A stretch of DNA of 64,000 bases. Source: Marinobacterium rhizophilum (GTDB lineage Bacteria > Pseudomonadota > Gammaproteobacteria > Pseudomonadales > Balneatricaceae). Below are positions 14,738 through 24,678 of the stretch, piece by piece. The DNA is taken from assembly GCF_024397915.1 (NCBI RefSeq), contig NZ_CP073347.1, positions 1,550,001 to 1,614,000 on the forward strand, written 5' to 3'. Position 1 is the first letter of the stretch, and each line of letters begins with the position of its first letter. Below the pieces are notes generated by a model. The model did not search any database. It was not told where the DNA came from and worked only from the letters and a program-made list of their open reading frames with translations. The translations under genes and the position numbers were made by a program.

Positions 14738-15385
14738 TCAGATCCTGGCCAGTGCCAGACGCACACCCAGTGCGACCATCACCAGGCCTGTCACAGCGTG
14801 ACAGAGTGTCCGCAAGACCGGCAGGCGCACCCAGGCCCGCATGCGGCAGGTCAGTACCGCCAGCAGCGACTGCCAGCTCATGGCAATCACGAAATGCAAA
14901 CCGGCCAGCAACAGTGCCTGAGGCAGCACTGCGCCCGCCGGATCGATAAACTGAGGCAGGAAAGCCATATAAAAGATAATGGTCTTGGGGTTAAGCAGGT
15001 TGGACAAGAGCCCCTCGCGCACGCAGCGCCAGTGCGAGACCCGGAACCTTGCCACCGCCTGTACCGAGTCCGCTGCCCGCTGCTGACCGCGCCCGCGCAG
15101 GGCCTGACGCAGACTTCCCCAGCCAAGCCATATCAGGTAGGCGGCGCCAACCAGCTTGAGCGCACCAAACAGCATCGCCGACTGCATCAACAATACCGAA
15201 ATCCCCAGCGCTGACAGCAGCGCGTGGACAAAGAGGCCGCTGCAGATACCAAAGCTGGTCACCACGCCATCGGTCACACCGCCGCGGGCGGCATTGCGCA
15301 CCGTGAGCAAGGTATCCAGCCCCGGGGAAATCGACAGCAGGGTCAGCGCCAGAACGGCGGGGAACAATTCCATGAGCTGAGGCAC
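14738..15385 (-). CDS. LysE-family exporter, second copy
   Basis: About 215 aa with six hydrophobic segments. N-terminal LTLLSISPGLDTLLTVRNAA is the LysE signature, followed by NLLNPKTIIFYMAFLPQF. GTG at 15385 is preferred (GGAG eight bases upstream); ATG four codons later (15373) is an alternative. Divergent from the DUF2058 gene. Substrate unknown; not a close copy of the exporter at 11881. Confidence 0.85.
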   Translation of the reverse strand: MPQLMELFPAVLALTLLSISPGLDTLLTVRNAARGGVTDGVVTSFGICSGLFVHALLSALGISVLLMQSAMLFGALKLVGAAYLIWLGWGSLRQALRGRGQQRAADSVQAVARFRVSHWRCVREGLLSNLLNPKTIIFYMAFLPQFIDPAGAVLPQALLLAGLHFVIAMSWQSLLAVLTCRMRAWVRLPVLRTLCHAVTGLVMVALGVRLALARI

Positions 15386-15567
15386 TTGGCAAACTCCGAC
15401 ATAAGCAACGCACGGAAACCGATCATCTGGACCGGGTTCCGAAACCAGGTCCAGGCAGCGGACATAGTACACCAGCGCTGCGTCAGGCGGCACTGCGTCG
15501 AGGCTCTTAATCGCGGCGATGATTATGCTATAGTGCGGCTGTTTTTCAGTCACGGGTAGTAACGACA

Positions 15568-16113
15568 ATGGCGCGCACACTGCAGGATCAGCTCCTGAAC
15601 ATGGGCCTGGCAAACAAGGGTCAGGCAAAGAAGGCCAAGGACACCAAGCGCAAGCAGACCAAGCTGCGCAAGTCAGGCATCAAGACGGAAGATCCGGACA
15701 CCAATGTTCAGTCCGATATTGAACGTCAGCGCCAGGAAAAGCAGGAACGCGACCGCTTGCTGAATCAGCAGCGCGAGGAAGACAAAGCCCGCAAAGCTGG
15801 CCTTGCCGAGGCGCTGCAGCTGATACAGCAGCACAGCAGTGCACCGCCCCGGGACGGCAGCATGGCTTACAATTTCGTGCATAACCGCGTGATCAAGACC
15901 CTGCAGCTCGACCGTTCACTGCACAATCAACTCAGCCGTGGCCAGATCGCCATCGTCGTGCTTGAACCAGGCTACGGACTGATTGCCGATGACATCGCCG
16001 CACGGATCGAAGCCCATGCTCCGCAGCGCGTGATCCGAATCAAGCCCGAAGACAAGCCTGATGAAGACGACCCCTATGCCGACTATCAGATACCTGATGA
16101 TCTAATGTGGTAA
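15568..16113 (+). CDS. DUF2058 (YaiL-like) protein
   Basis: A 181-aa protein. Long charged, coiled-coil N-terminal half (LQDQLLNMGLANKGQAKKAK, then Lys/Gln/Arg-rich to residue about 85) and a compact C-terminal half (NFVHNRVIKTLQLDRSLHNQ, RGQIAIVVLEPGYGLIADD). This is the DUF2058 pattern typified by E. coli YaiL, called a nucleoprotein or polynucleotide enzyme in old annotations without firm evidence. Length normal. Its 3' end overlaps the convergent cNMP-domain gene by 28 bp. Confidence 0.88.
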   Translation: MARTLQDQLLNMGLANKGQAKKAKDTKRKQTKLRKSGIKTEDPDTNVQSDIERQRQEKQERDRLLNQQREEDKARKAGLAEALQLIQQHSSAPPRDGSMAYNFVHNRVIKTLQLDRSLHNQLSRGQIAIVVLEPGYGLIADDIAARIEAHAPQRVIRIKPEDKPDEDDPYADYQIPDDLMW

Positions 16114-16742
16114 GCCTCTGAGCCGGGCCGACAGCGCACCTTCTGCGTCCTGTCGGCCCCGCTGCATCCAGCGTCAAGAACGACCTCCGCCTGCCCTTCT
16201 CCAGCATCCGCCGCCACCTCCTCAACCGTGCCGTCAGACTGCTGTTCAGACAACTCGCCGGTACCGGGCTGGCGTTCCACTATAAGGTTGTCCAGAGCCC
16301 TGATGCCACGGGCCATGTCCCGGGACAGGTTCATCAGCAACAGGGCGAATTCCTGCGTATCGCTTTCGTAGAGTTCATTAAACAGGGGGTTGGAGATTTT
16401 CACCACAATCACATCGCCTACCGCTGCGGCACGGCCGATACGTCGATGCAGCGCAATCATGCCGACGAAGCCAATATTTTCGCCAAAATGGTAGTTGCGG
16501 ATAAAGCCGTAATGGCCCTGATGGTATTTGTGAAAGGCCAGATAGCCCTTGAGGATGACATAGAAGCATTCAGAGGGTTCGCCGGCGTCGAACAGGACCT
16601 CGCCGGGTTCCAGCGCCAGAACCTCACCGCAACGGATCAGGTGTACCACGGTGGTGTCACTCAGGGCACCAAAAGTTGAGATATTCCTCAAATAGGGCAA
16701 TCCAAGGTCTTCCATTAACCTCTGCCCTGACAACTTGTGCAT
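16086..16742 (-). CDS. Cyclic-nucleotide-binding domain protein (Crp/Fnr-like effector fold, no HTH)
   Basis: About 218 aa. The N-terminal two thirds are a cNMP-binding beta-roll: GEVLFDAGEPSECFYVILKG, then FGENIGFVGMIALHRRIGRA. The C-terminus is acidic and low-complexity and shows no helix-turn-helix, so it is probably not a classical DNA-binding regulator. Starts at 16742 or ATG 16715 (AGAGG just upstream) are both possible. A 45-codon membrane-protein gene lies 208 bp upstream on the same strand. Confidence 0.75.
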   Translation of the reverse strand: MHKLSGQRLMEDLGLPYLRNISTFGALSDTTVVHLIRCGEVLALEPGEVLFDAGEPSECFYVILKGYLAFHKYHQGHYGFIRNYHFGENIGFVGMIALHRRIGRAAAVGDVIVVKISNPLFNELYESDTQEFALLLMNLSRDMARGIRALDNLIVERQPGTGELSEQQSDGTVEEVAADAGEGQAEVVLDAGCSGADRTQKVRCRPGSEAYHIRSSGI

Positions 16743-16950
16743 GTTCCAGCCCACTCCGGGGGGCGACAAGGCCAAGCCCGCTGGCCCAAACCGCTCAGGT
16801 GTAACAGCAGCTATACAGCTGAACCTGTTCAGAGTATAGGCGCTGCAGCCGGCACTCTGGGGCTGCCACCCATAATAATTTTCAGGCAGGCGCAGCCTGT
16901 GTCGATTGCGACGCGTACCCACCGCAGCGCCCATCAGCGGGAACGGCGGT

Positions 16951-17088
16951 TCAGCCCTGGCGTGGCGGATCCTGGCTGACCAAACGGCACACCCGCACAA
17001 AACCCCACACCATGACCGACGCGATGGCCACCACACCCAGCACACTGGGCACCAGCATTTCCAGACTGTACAGATCCAGGCCAAACAT
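16951..17088 (-). CDS. 45-aa single-span membrane protein
   Basis: Frame MFGLDLYSLEMLVPSVLGVV, a hydrophobic span of about 22 residues (to VWGFVRVC), then a short basic/polar tail ending PPRQG. GAGG with good spacing precedes ATG at 17088. It has the topology of small membrane regulators or assembly factors but matches none I can name. Two palindromes with TTGAC/GTCAA-like arms lie 65-140 bp upstream. Confidence 0.55.
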   Translation of the reverse strand: MFGLDLYSLEMLVPSVLGVVAIASVMVWGFVRVCRLVSQDPPRQG

Positions 17089-17152
17089 GGGCACTACCTC
17101 GAAATTGCAATTGATTTGCACTGGAGGTTATCCGCATCGGCCGGCACAACTA

Positions 17153-17166
17153 TTGACGCAGCTCAA
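17153..17166. promoter_or_regulatory. FNR/Anr-like palindrome
   Basis: TTGACGCAGCTCAA resembles the FNR-type box (TTGAT-N4-ATCAA). It lies 65 bp upstream of the 45-aa gene. Weak by itself. Confidence 0.35.
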
Positions 17167-17202
17167 TAATTCCGCCGACCCGGCACCAGGATCTGGAGCA
17201 AT

Positions 17203-17236
17203 GCTGCGGGAATTGACCTGCGTCAATTCCCGCAGC
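17203..17236. terminator. 15-bp perfect inverted repeat after the peroxiredoxin gene
   Basis: Arms GCTGCGGGAATTGAC (17203-17217) and GTCAATTCCCGCAGC (17222-17236) surround CTGC. It begins 19 bases past the peroxiredoxin stop (minus strand), so a terminator role is natural, though no T-tract follows on that strand. Its centre, TTGAC-CTGC-GTCAA, also fits an FNR/Anr-like box. Confidence 0.5.
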
Positions 17237-17254
17237 TGTTTTGCCCGGTGCCCG

Positions 17255-17725
17255 CTAGAGCATTGCCAGCAGGGTATCAGCGTCGCTGACTTCGAATTTC
17301 TTCGGTTCTTCAACATTTAACGCCGTTACGACACCGTTCTCGATGATCATGGCATAGCGCCGCGAACGCAGGCCGCCAAAATCCGCCGTATCCGTGTCCA
17401 GCCCCAACGCCCGGGTCAGGGCCCCGCCACCATCGGCCAGCAAGGTTATGGCTTCGGCATTTTGACTTTCACCCCAGGCCTTCATGACAAAGGAATCATT
17501 CACCGACAGGCAGGCAATCATATCGACGCCCCGTTCGAAAAACGCATCCGCCTTGACCACATACCCCGGCAAATGGGTATTCGAACAGGTGGGGGTAAAG
17601 GCACCCGGCACCGCAAACAGCACCACTTTTTTACCGGCGAAGAGTTCACTGGCGGGCAGCACCTGTGCCCCCTCGGGCCCTAGCGCGGTTACGTTGACCG
17701 CCGCAATGGCATCACCTGTCTTGAT
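17255..17725 (-). CDS. Peroxiredoxin (Prx5/hybrid type)
   Basis: A 156-aa thiol peroxidase. The active-site loop is VPGAFTPTCSNTHLPG (peroxidatic Cys in PTC). Arg in GLRSRRYAM belongs to the conserved catalytic set. It reduces peroxides at the expense of glutathione/glutaredoxin or thioredoxin. ATG at 17725 has GGAG seven bases upstream; the earlier in-frame ATG is unsupported. Confidence 0.92.
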   Translation of the reverse strand: MKTGDAIAAVNVTALGPEGAQVLPASELFAGKKVVLFAVPGAFTPTCSNTHLPGYVVKADAFFERGVDMIACLSVNDSFVMKAWGESQNAEAITLLADGGGALTRALGLDTDTADFGGLRSRRYAMIIENGVVTALNVEEPKKFEVSDADTLLAML

Positions 17726-17913
17726 CATCTCGATACTCCCAGTTTGCAAACCCGAATGAAATCAGCGCCAAAGTGTAGCCATTTGCCTGCGCAACGAACA
17801 GCCAACAACAGCGATACAGCGCAGGCACCACCAAAAACAGCATAACGGCTACATGGTCTAGTCTTAACGGAGCAACAGGTTGCCAGGCAGGCAATACCGT
17901 TCGGAGGTGAAGT

Positions 17914-18528
17914 GTGTTCAAACTCTTCTCATCGACGGGGCCTGAATTCGAAGGGACATCGGACCAGCTCAGGAAACACCTGGGCTCGCCCCGTACCAGC
18001 ACAAAAACCCGGGCAAACGCGCAGACGCCGCGGACCGCAACCCGATTTGACCCAACCCGCCTCTACCGCGACCCGGCCCTGAGCGCCGGGTTACAGCAAC
18101 CTGTCGAGCCGGCAACGGCCACGGTCGCCAGCCTGATGGCTCGCCCGCCCGTCAGCATCACCACGGTGCAGCATATGGGTGATGCCTGGCGGCTGCTGCA
18201 GCAACATGATATCGCGCAACTGGTTGTGCTGGACCCGCCGTTTCGCCTGGTCGGCATGCTGACACGCACCGCTATCCTCAAGTGCCTGGTGATTCGCCAT
18301 GGCCAGATCAGCTTCATCAGCGGCGATCCCATTACGGCGCTTATGCAACAGCCGGTCATCGCCGTCAGTGAAAGCGAAGATGTTCGCCAGGCCGCACTGC
18401 TCATGCTGGAGCGCGGTATCAATGCGCTGCCGGTAATCGACAACCGGGACCGGCTGACCGGCGTCATCAGTCGGCACGATATCCTGGGATTTCTGGCCCG
18501 CGCGCGACCGCTCACGCTGCGCGCCTGA
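17914..18528 (+). CDS. CBS-domain pair protein
   Basis: A 204-aa protein with GTG start behind GGAGG. The first 65 residues are polar and Thr/Arg-rich. Two CBS domains follow (about 70-135: SLMARPPVSITTVQHMGDAW; about 140-200: ITALMQQPVIAVSESEDVRQ, ending GVISRHDILGFL). Such stand-alone pairs sense adenosine nucleotides. No enzymatic domain, partner unclear. Confidence 0.85.
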   Translation: MFKLFSSTGPEFEGTSDQLRKHLGSPRTSTKTRANAQTPRTATRFDPTRLYRDPALSAGLQQPVEPATATVASLMARPPVSITTVQHMGDAWRLLQQHDIAQLVVLDPPFRLVGMLTRTAILKCLVIRHGQISFISGDPITALMQQPVIAVSESEDVRQAALLMLERGINALPVIDNRDRLTGVISRHDILGFLARARPLTLRA

Positions 18529-18770
18529 CGCCCGCCAGGCCGCTGTAATGCGCGGACTCTGCGCCAGTCAAGAACGTATTATTGCAGCTGAGCAAGAATG
18601 TTATGTAGCGACAAGGCTTAAACTTGGCTGCGCCACTCGATAAACTGGAGCCATCGTAATACTGTTACCGCTGTCCGAGGCACACTCGGTTTCACCTGCC
18701 CAGACCCCGCCAGGCGCGCCTGGGCAGGTCCAGGTACAGAATCCAGATCCGCCCATCAAACATCAAGGAT

Positions 18771-19886
<1,116 letters not shown>

Positions 19887-19902
19887 TTCGTTCTCAGTAG
19901 CG

Positions 19903-19934
19903 CACAACAAAGGGCCTGATGGCCCTTTGTTGTG
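19903..19934 (+). terminator. Hairpin between frmA and fghA
   Basis: Fourteen-base perfect arms CACAACAAAGGGCC and GGCCCTTTGTTGTG with a TGAT loop, 16 bp past the frmA stop. Only a short T-poor tail follows, so it may attenuate rather than stop transcription. Confidence 0.6.
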
Positions 19935-19970
19935 TAATGCCCTGTTTCATCACCCTACCGGATAGACCCC

Positions 19971-20816
19971 ATGAAGCTGGAACGCCTTTCCCGAAATCGC
20001 ACTTTCGACGGCTGGCTGGAGCGTTACCGTCATCGTGCCAGCAGCCTGGATTGCGATATGGTATTCGCCATCTACCTGCCTGACCAGACCCTCAACGCGC
20101 CCTGCCACAGCCTTTACTGGCTGTCGGGGCTGACCTGCACGGATGAAAACTTTACCCAGAAAGCCGGTGCCCTGCGGGTAGCCTCAGAGCTCGGCCTGGT
20201 GCTGGTTTGCCCGGATACCAGCCCACGCGGCTTCGATATGCCCGGCGAACACGACAGCTATGATTTTGGCAGCGGCGCCGGCTTTTACGTCAACGCCACC
20301 CAGGCGCCCTGGAGCAGCCACTACCGCATGTACGACTACGTCAACGTTGAACTGCCCGCCCTGGTCGATGCCAGCTTCCCCGTGACCGGCAAGCGCAGTA
20401 TCAGCGGTCACTCCATGGGCGGGCACGGCGCCCTGATCAGTGCGCTGAAGAACCCGGGCCTTTACAGCTCGGTATCGGCCTTTGCACCGATCAGCAACCC
20501 AAGCCAGTGCCCCTGGGGCAAGAAAGCCTTCAGCGGCTACCTGGGCAATGATACCGAGAGCTGGGCCGCCTATGACGCCTGCGCGCTGATTCGAGGCGAA
20601 CTGACAGAGCGCCTGCCACTGCTGGTGGATCAGGGCGATGCCGACGACTTTCTGGACGAGCAGCTCAAGCCCGAACGCCTGCAGGCCGCCTGCCAAGCCA
20701 GCAAGCACCCGTTGCAGCTGCGTCTGCAACCGGGCTACGACCACAGCTATTTCTTTATCGCCAGCTTCATCGAAGATCACCTGCGCTTCCACGCCAGGGC
20801 CCTGAACAGCGCCTGA
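19971..20816 (+). CDS. fghA: S-formylglutathione hydrolase
   Basis: A 281-aa alpha/beta-hydrolase (esterase D type) that splits S-formylglutathione into formate and glutathione. The nucleophile elbow is SGHSMGGHGAL (Ser about 147). Acid and base: QGDADDFL and GYDHSYFFI. Follows frmA, completing the glutathione-dependent formaldehyde pathway, fitting an organism that also carries a PQQ alcohol dehydrogenase. Confidence 0.96.
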   Translation: MKLERLSRNRTFDGWLERYRHRASSLDCDMVFAIYLPDQTLNAPCHSLYWLSGLTCTDENFTQKAGALRVASELGLVLVCPDTSPRGFDMPGEHDSYDFGSGAGFYVNATQAPWSSHYRMYDYVNVELPALVDASFPVTGKRSISGHSMGGHGALISALKNPGLYSSVSAFAPISNPSQCPWGKKAFSGYLGNDTESWAAYDACALIRGELTERLPLLVDQGDADDFLDEQLKPERLQAACQASKHPLQLRLQPGYDHSYFFIASFIEDHLRFHARALNSA

Positions 20817-20874
20817 GAACGCAGCCAGCTGAACCGGGCAAGAGCATCCAGTGCCCGGTTCAGGTCCCCCGGGC

Positions 20875-22143
20875 CTACTCCTCGTCCTTGTCGTAGCCCT
20901 TGAGTAAACGCCGCACATACCAGAACAACCCCAGGGCAATCACCGGAACCGAGGCACTGAGTGCAAAGCTGGCGCGGGATTCGAGCGTCTCATCGACCAC
21001 CACATTGCGCAGCGTGCGATCAATCAGATCGAATGCGTAATAGGTGACGACGATCACCGTAAAGCTTTCGAGCTTGGCTTGCAGGCGCAACTGACTGCGG
21101 GCCCGGTGATTAATACCGCGCAGCAGATCCCGGCTTTGGTTTTCAATCGACAGGTCAACCTGGGAGCGAATAAGGTCAGTGGAACGTGCGATGCGCTGCG
21201 ACAGACGCTCGATGCGCTCGCCGGTGGACCTGCAGGTGCGATGGGCCGGATCCAGCCGTCGCTCCATAAACTGCTCCACCGTCTGCAGCCCCTCGATACG
21301 CGACTCGCGCAACTCGGCGATGCGCCGGTCGACCAGGGCAAAATACGCCTCAGACGCGGAAAAACGATTGGCGGTGTGAGCCGACAACCCCTCGACCTGG
21401 GCGGCCAGGGACATCAGCTCCTGCAACAGCGCAGCCGCGCCACTGTCAGGCTCTGCAATGCGCTCCACCACCCCGGCCAGCCGCTGATCCAGCCGCGACA
21501 CCATCGGCATCGTCTCCAGCGCCAGGGGCAGCGCCAACAGCGCCATATGGCGGTACGTCTCGATCTCGCAGATGCGCTGCAGCAACCGGCCGGCCTGAAA
21601 CAGCGTCATGCCGCCCTGGTCCTGTACCAGCACCCGGTTGTAGCCGTTATCCTTGCGAGCACGGAAGTCGGTACGCAGCGCCGCCGCATGTCCCATCACA
21701 TCGGAGCCGTTGATCTGGGTGGCACCAGGTTCAGCGGGATCAAAGTGCTCGTCTACCCAGCCATCAAAGTCGTTTGCTTCCCTTCGAAACAGTACTTCGA
21801 CACCGCACAGGAAGGCCCCTGGCAGCGCCTCACTCCAGCCCGCAGGCAGTTCCGGTACCTGAATATCCCCCAGCCCGTAGAAGGTCAGGCTGTAAAACTC
21901 GCTGTGGGGTTCGTAGCGCAGGGCGCGCTGACCCTGGCGAACAAAGAAGAAACCGGTCCCCTTTGCGTCAAGCTCAAAGCCCTCGGCAAGAGCCAGTTCG
22001 CGCACCCTGCGCTCCACCAGGCCCGGGTCTTGTTCGTCGTGCAGTATGGCAATCTGCAGCAACGCCAGGGGCGCACTGATCTGCTGAAACGGCCGGGCAT
22101 GCACCTCGGTCACTATCTGGTCACGCAGGGGATGTGTATACAT
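20875..22143 (-). CDS. DUF3422 membrane-anchored protein
   Basis: A 422-aa protein of the DUF3422 family. N-terminal HPLRDQIVTEVHARPF is the family opening. A long cytoplasmic helical region follows, with two C-terminal hydrophobic segments (FTVIVVTYYAFDLI and VPVIALGLFWYV) and an acidic end. Likely a tail-anchored inner-membrane protein; function unknown. Stand-alone gene. Confidence 0.85.
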   Translation of the reverse strand: MYTHPLRDQIVTEVHARPFQQISAPLALLQIAILHDEQDPGLVERRVRELALAEGFELDAKGTGFFFVRQGQRALRYEPHSEFYSLTFYGLGDIQVPELPAGWSEALPGAFLCGVEVLFRREANDFDGWVDEHFDPAEPGATQINGSDVMGHAAALRTDFRARKDNGYNRVLVQDQGGMTLFQAGRLLQRICEIETYRHMALLALPLALETMPMVSRLDQRLAGVVERIAEPDSGAAALLQELMSLAAQVEGLSAHTANRFSASEAYFALVDRRIAELRESRIEGLQTVEQFMERRLDPAHRTCRSTGERIERLSQRIARSTDLIRSQVDLSIENQSRDLLRGINHRARSQLRLQAKLESFTVIVVTYYAFDLIDRTLRNVVVDETLESRASFALSASVPVIALGLFWYVRRLLKGYDKDEE

Positions 22144-22520
22144 AGAATCGCTCGACAGTTACAACAGAGTGCGGAAGTGCCCGCCCGCCACAGTATGCAC
22201 GCTATTCTGTTGCAATCACCGTACCACCACAACTCCCCCTGGGGGTAGAACATGCTTTCGTGCCCGTATTTTTCCAGCCAACCCGGTGCCCCGCCAAGGA
22301 TCTCGAATTCACCAATAGCATGCGTGCTACAAGAACCCCGTTGCAGCACATTAGAAATGCACTGCAAACAGGCAGCTGTCAACCAATGGCCCGCCGCCGG
22401 AAATTAACGGTGATCCCCCTTGAGCCCGGTACCTCCCGTGGCCGTGGCGGTGCCGCGGGAGCCTTCGCCCTGTCATATTTACCGCACCTGAAAATATACC
22501 CTTAACGCCGCCAAATGGAG
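22144..22520. other. Intergenic stretch upstream of the cold-shock gene
   Basis: No gene supported. The only structure seen is an inverted repeat CTCCCGTGGC (22433-22442) with GCCGCGGGAG (22452-22461), one G-T pair. Short open frames here lack ribosome binding sites. Confidence 0.5.
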
Positions 22521-22548
22521 TTGACTTCCCCCTAGAATTCGCTATCCT
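22521..22548 (+). promoter_or_regulatory. Promoter of the cold-shock gene
   Basis: TTGACT (22521-22526) and TATCCT (22543-22548) with a 16-base spacer. Predicted start leaves a leader of about 170 nt before the ATG at 22728, as expected for cspA-type genes whose leader refolds on cooling. Confidence 0.6.
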
Positions 22549-22727
22549 CCTATCAAGCTTGAAATACAGCTCCAGTTTGATGTCAACGCACGATGCTCCT
22601 CTTAGTAGTACCTCGTTCTGATCTTCATAACGGAATTCCTGCATTTCTCAGCTAGACCCGCCTTGGTAGCTGTCGTTTACGGTACTGCCGGGCATTACGT
22701 AAAACAAAATCCTTATGGAGTTCAACA

Positions 22728-22931
22728 ATGTCTACTACCGGCACTGTTAAGTGGTTCAACGAAGAAAAAGGTTACGGTTTCATTGCTCAGGATAACGGTC
22801 CGGACGTATTCGTTCACTTCCGCGCTATCACTGGCGACGGCTTCCGTACCCTGGCTGAAGGCCAGAAAGTACAGTTCGACGTGACTCAGGGCCAGAAAGG
22901 TCCTCAGGCTGAGAACGTCAGCGTCATCTAA
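22728..22931 (+). CDS. Cold-shock domain protein (CspA family)
   Basis: A 67-aa single CSD. RNP1-type motif KGYGFIAQD and RNP2-type DVFVHFRAI are both present, with TGTVKWFNEEKGYGF at the start. Binds single-stranded RNA/DNA and keeps mRNA unstructured at low temperature. TATGGAG precedes ATG. A long leader and a strong terminator frame it as a single-gene unit. Confidence 0.96.
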   Translation: MSTTGTVKWFNEEKGYGFIAQDNGPDVFVHFRAITGDGFRTLAEGQKVQFDVTQGQKGPQAENVSVI

Positions 22932-22948
22932 GACGTTCTGACACACTT

Positions 22949-22984
22949 AAAAACCGGCGTTCCTTCACAGGCGCCGGTTTTTTT
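22949..22984 (+). terminator. Rho-independent terminator of the cold-shock gene
   Basis: AACCGGCG (22952-22959) pairs with CGCCGGTT (22972-22979) and runs into seven T residues; 18 bp past the stop. Confidence 0.9.
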
Positions 22985-23082
22985 GTGCCTGTTTTTCGGG
23001 CGCGGATCCTCCCGGGCGCGACGAAAATGGGCACCGGCCGCTGCCTCCACGACAGCGGTACGACGCCCAAGGCACTGACACC

Positions 23083-24561
23083 CTAGCGGCGATTCAGCTC
23101 CATGCGGCGCAAAAATTCGGCCATGATCTCATGGTAGAGCGCCGCCCCCAGGAAGCGATCCTCCACCCCTTCGTCGACATTGGGGTTATCGTTCACCTCA
23201 ATCACCACGACCCGGTCACCACTCTGCTTCAGGTCCACACCGTAGAGACCATCTCCGATCAGCCGTGTCGCTTTGAGCGCCGCCTCCAGTACCGCAGGCG
23301 GCACCTCGTAGGTTGGCAGTGTATCGAAGCCACCGGAGTCCACATCACCACTGTTGCCATGACGGTAAATCTGCCAGTGGTCTTTCACCATGTAGTAGCG
23401 ACATGCAAACAGCGGCTTGTTGTTCAGCACGCCGATGCGCCAGTCGTAATCGGTATACAGGAATTCCTGCGCCAGCACCAGCGATGAGCTCTGCAGCAAC
23501 TCCTTGAGTCCGACCAGCAGCTCCTCGCGCGTTTCTGCCTTGCACATGCCACGGGAGAAGGCACCGTCAGGAATCTTCAGCACAATGGGAAAGCCCAGGG
23601 CCTCGATCATCTCGTCCAGCGTCTGCTTGTCGGTATTGCTGACAATGCGCGTACCCGGCGTGGCGATCTTGTTGATGCGCAGCAGCTCGGCAAGATACAC
23701 CTTGTTGGTGCAACGCAGAATCGAGGTCGGGTCGTCCAGCACCACCAACCCTTCCGCCTCGGCCTTTTTGGCAAAGCGATAGGTGTGGTGATCAATGGCG
23801 GTGGTCTCGCGAATAAACAGGCCATCGTATTCCGGCAGACGCATCAGATCCCGCTTGCCAATCAGTTCCACATTGATGCCCAGCTGCTCGCCACTGGCGA
23901 TAAAATGCTTGATCGCATCCTTGTCACTCGGTGGCAGCGCCTCATCCGGATCCACCAGCATGGCCAGATCGAAGCGATAGCGCTTGCGGGCGCGGGGTTT
24001 GCGCCACATGCGGTTGCTGAAACGCTCCAACGCCGCAGCAAACAGCTCCTGCTCGGTTTCCAGCTTGATATCCCGCACCGACAGCTGACGAATAGTATCA
24101 ACCTGCCAGACCTTGCCGCGCTTGAGACGCACTTCCAGCACCGGGCAGGGAAAACGCTCGAACAGCTGCTTGGCGATGGGCGCCAGTTCGCCTACCAGCG
24201 CCTCACCGAAGAAGATACGCAGTTCGATCCGCGACTGGTCACCGGAAACCTTGCTGGCCAGGCCGTCCAGCGTGCTGGCAAGCCCATCAAGCTGCAGTGT
24301 GTACAGCGACTTGCGACGCAGATCGTTGATCACCCGCACCGATGGAATGACATGGTGATCCCGCGCCTCCGCCAACAGTGAACAGTAATAGCCACGCCCC
24401 AGTGCCCGGCTGTTGCGACAGCAGTTCAGTATGCGCACGCGCCCGGCCCCCCGGGTATCGGCCAGCGCCAGGTATTGATCAAAGGAGATTACATCCTTAC
24501 TGGGGTAATAGGGCGCCCAGTCACCCAGATCATCGACCACAACGTAAAAGGAGGAAGGCAT
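23083..24561 (-). CDS. RimK-family ATP-grasp ligase with RimK-like N-terminal domain
   Basis: A 492-aa protein. Residues about 1-180 form the RimK-like ATP-grasp N-terminal region; the C-terminal ATP-grasp domain spans about 270-485 (GFPIVLKIPDGAFSRGMCKA, LVLAQEFLYTDYDWRIGVL, VVVIEVNDNPNVDEGVED with the metal-binding Glu/Asn). Such enzymes join amino acids to a carboxylate using ATP. It is divergent from a GNAT-C39 peptidase gene with which homologues often pair, suggesting a peptide made by one and processed by the other. Target unknown. Confidence 0.85.
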   Translation of the reverse strand: MPSSFYVVVDDLGDWAPYYPSKDVISFDQYLALADTRGAGRVRILNCCRNSRALGRGYYCSLLAEARDHHVIPSVRVINDLRRKSLYTLQLDGLASTLDGLASKVSGDQSRIELRIFFGEALVGELAPIAKQLFERFPCPVLEVRLKRGKVWQVDTIRQLSVRDIKLETEQELFAAALERFSNRMWRKPRARKRYRFDLAMLVDPDEALPPSDKDAIKHFIASGEQLGINVELIGKRDLMRLPEYDGLFIRETTAIDHHTYRFAKKAEAEGLVVLDDPTSILRCTNKVYLAELLRINKIATPGTRIVSNTDKQTLDEMIEALGFPIVLKIPDGAFSRGMCKAETREELLVGLKELLQSSSLVLAQEFLYTDYDWRIGVLNNKPLFACRYYMVKDHWQIYRHGNSGDVDSGGFDTLPTYEVPPAVLEAALKATRLIGDGLYGVDLKQSGDRVVVIEVNDNPNVDEGVEDRFLGAALYHEIMAEFLRRMELNRR

Positions 24562-24678
24562 CGTTTGGCTATTCCGGCAGGGGGTGATTTTTCGCGATTA
24601 TGCGCGCCCAGTGCCCGACGGTACAAGGGCTTGGCGCACACGCAGACAAATTTAGTACAACACTGATACCCCTGCCCG

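Noticed and set aside
21079..22248. 389-codon plus-strand frame
   Set aside because: Antisense shadow of the DUF3422 gene; Gln/His-rich composition typical of reverse-frame translation.
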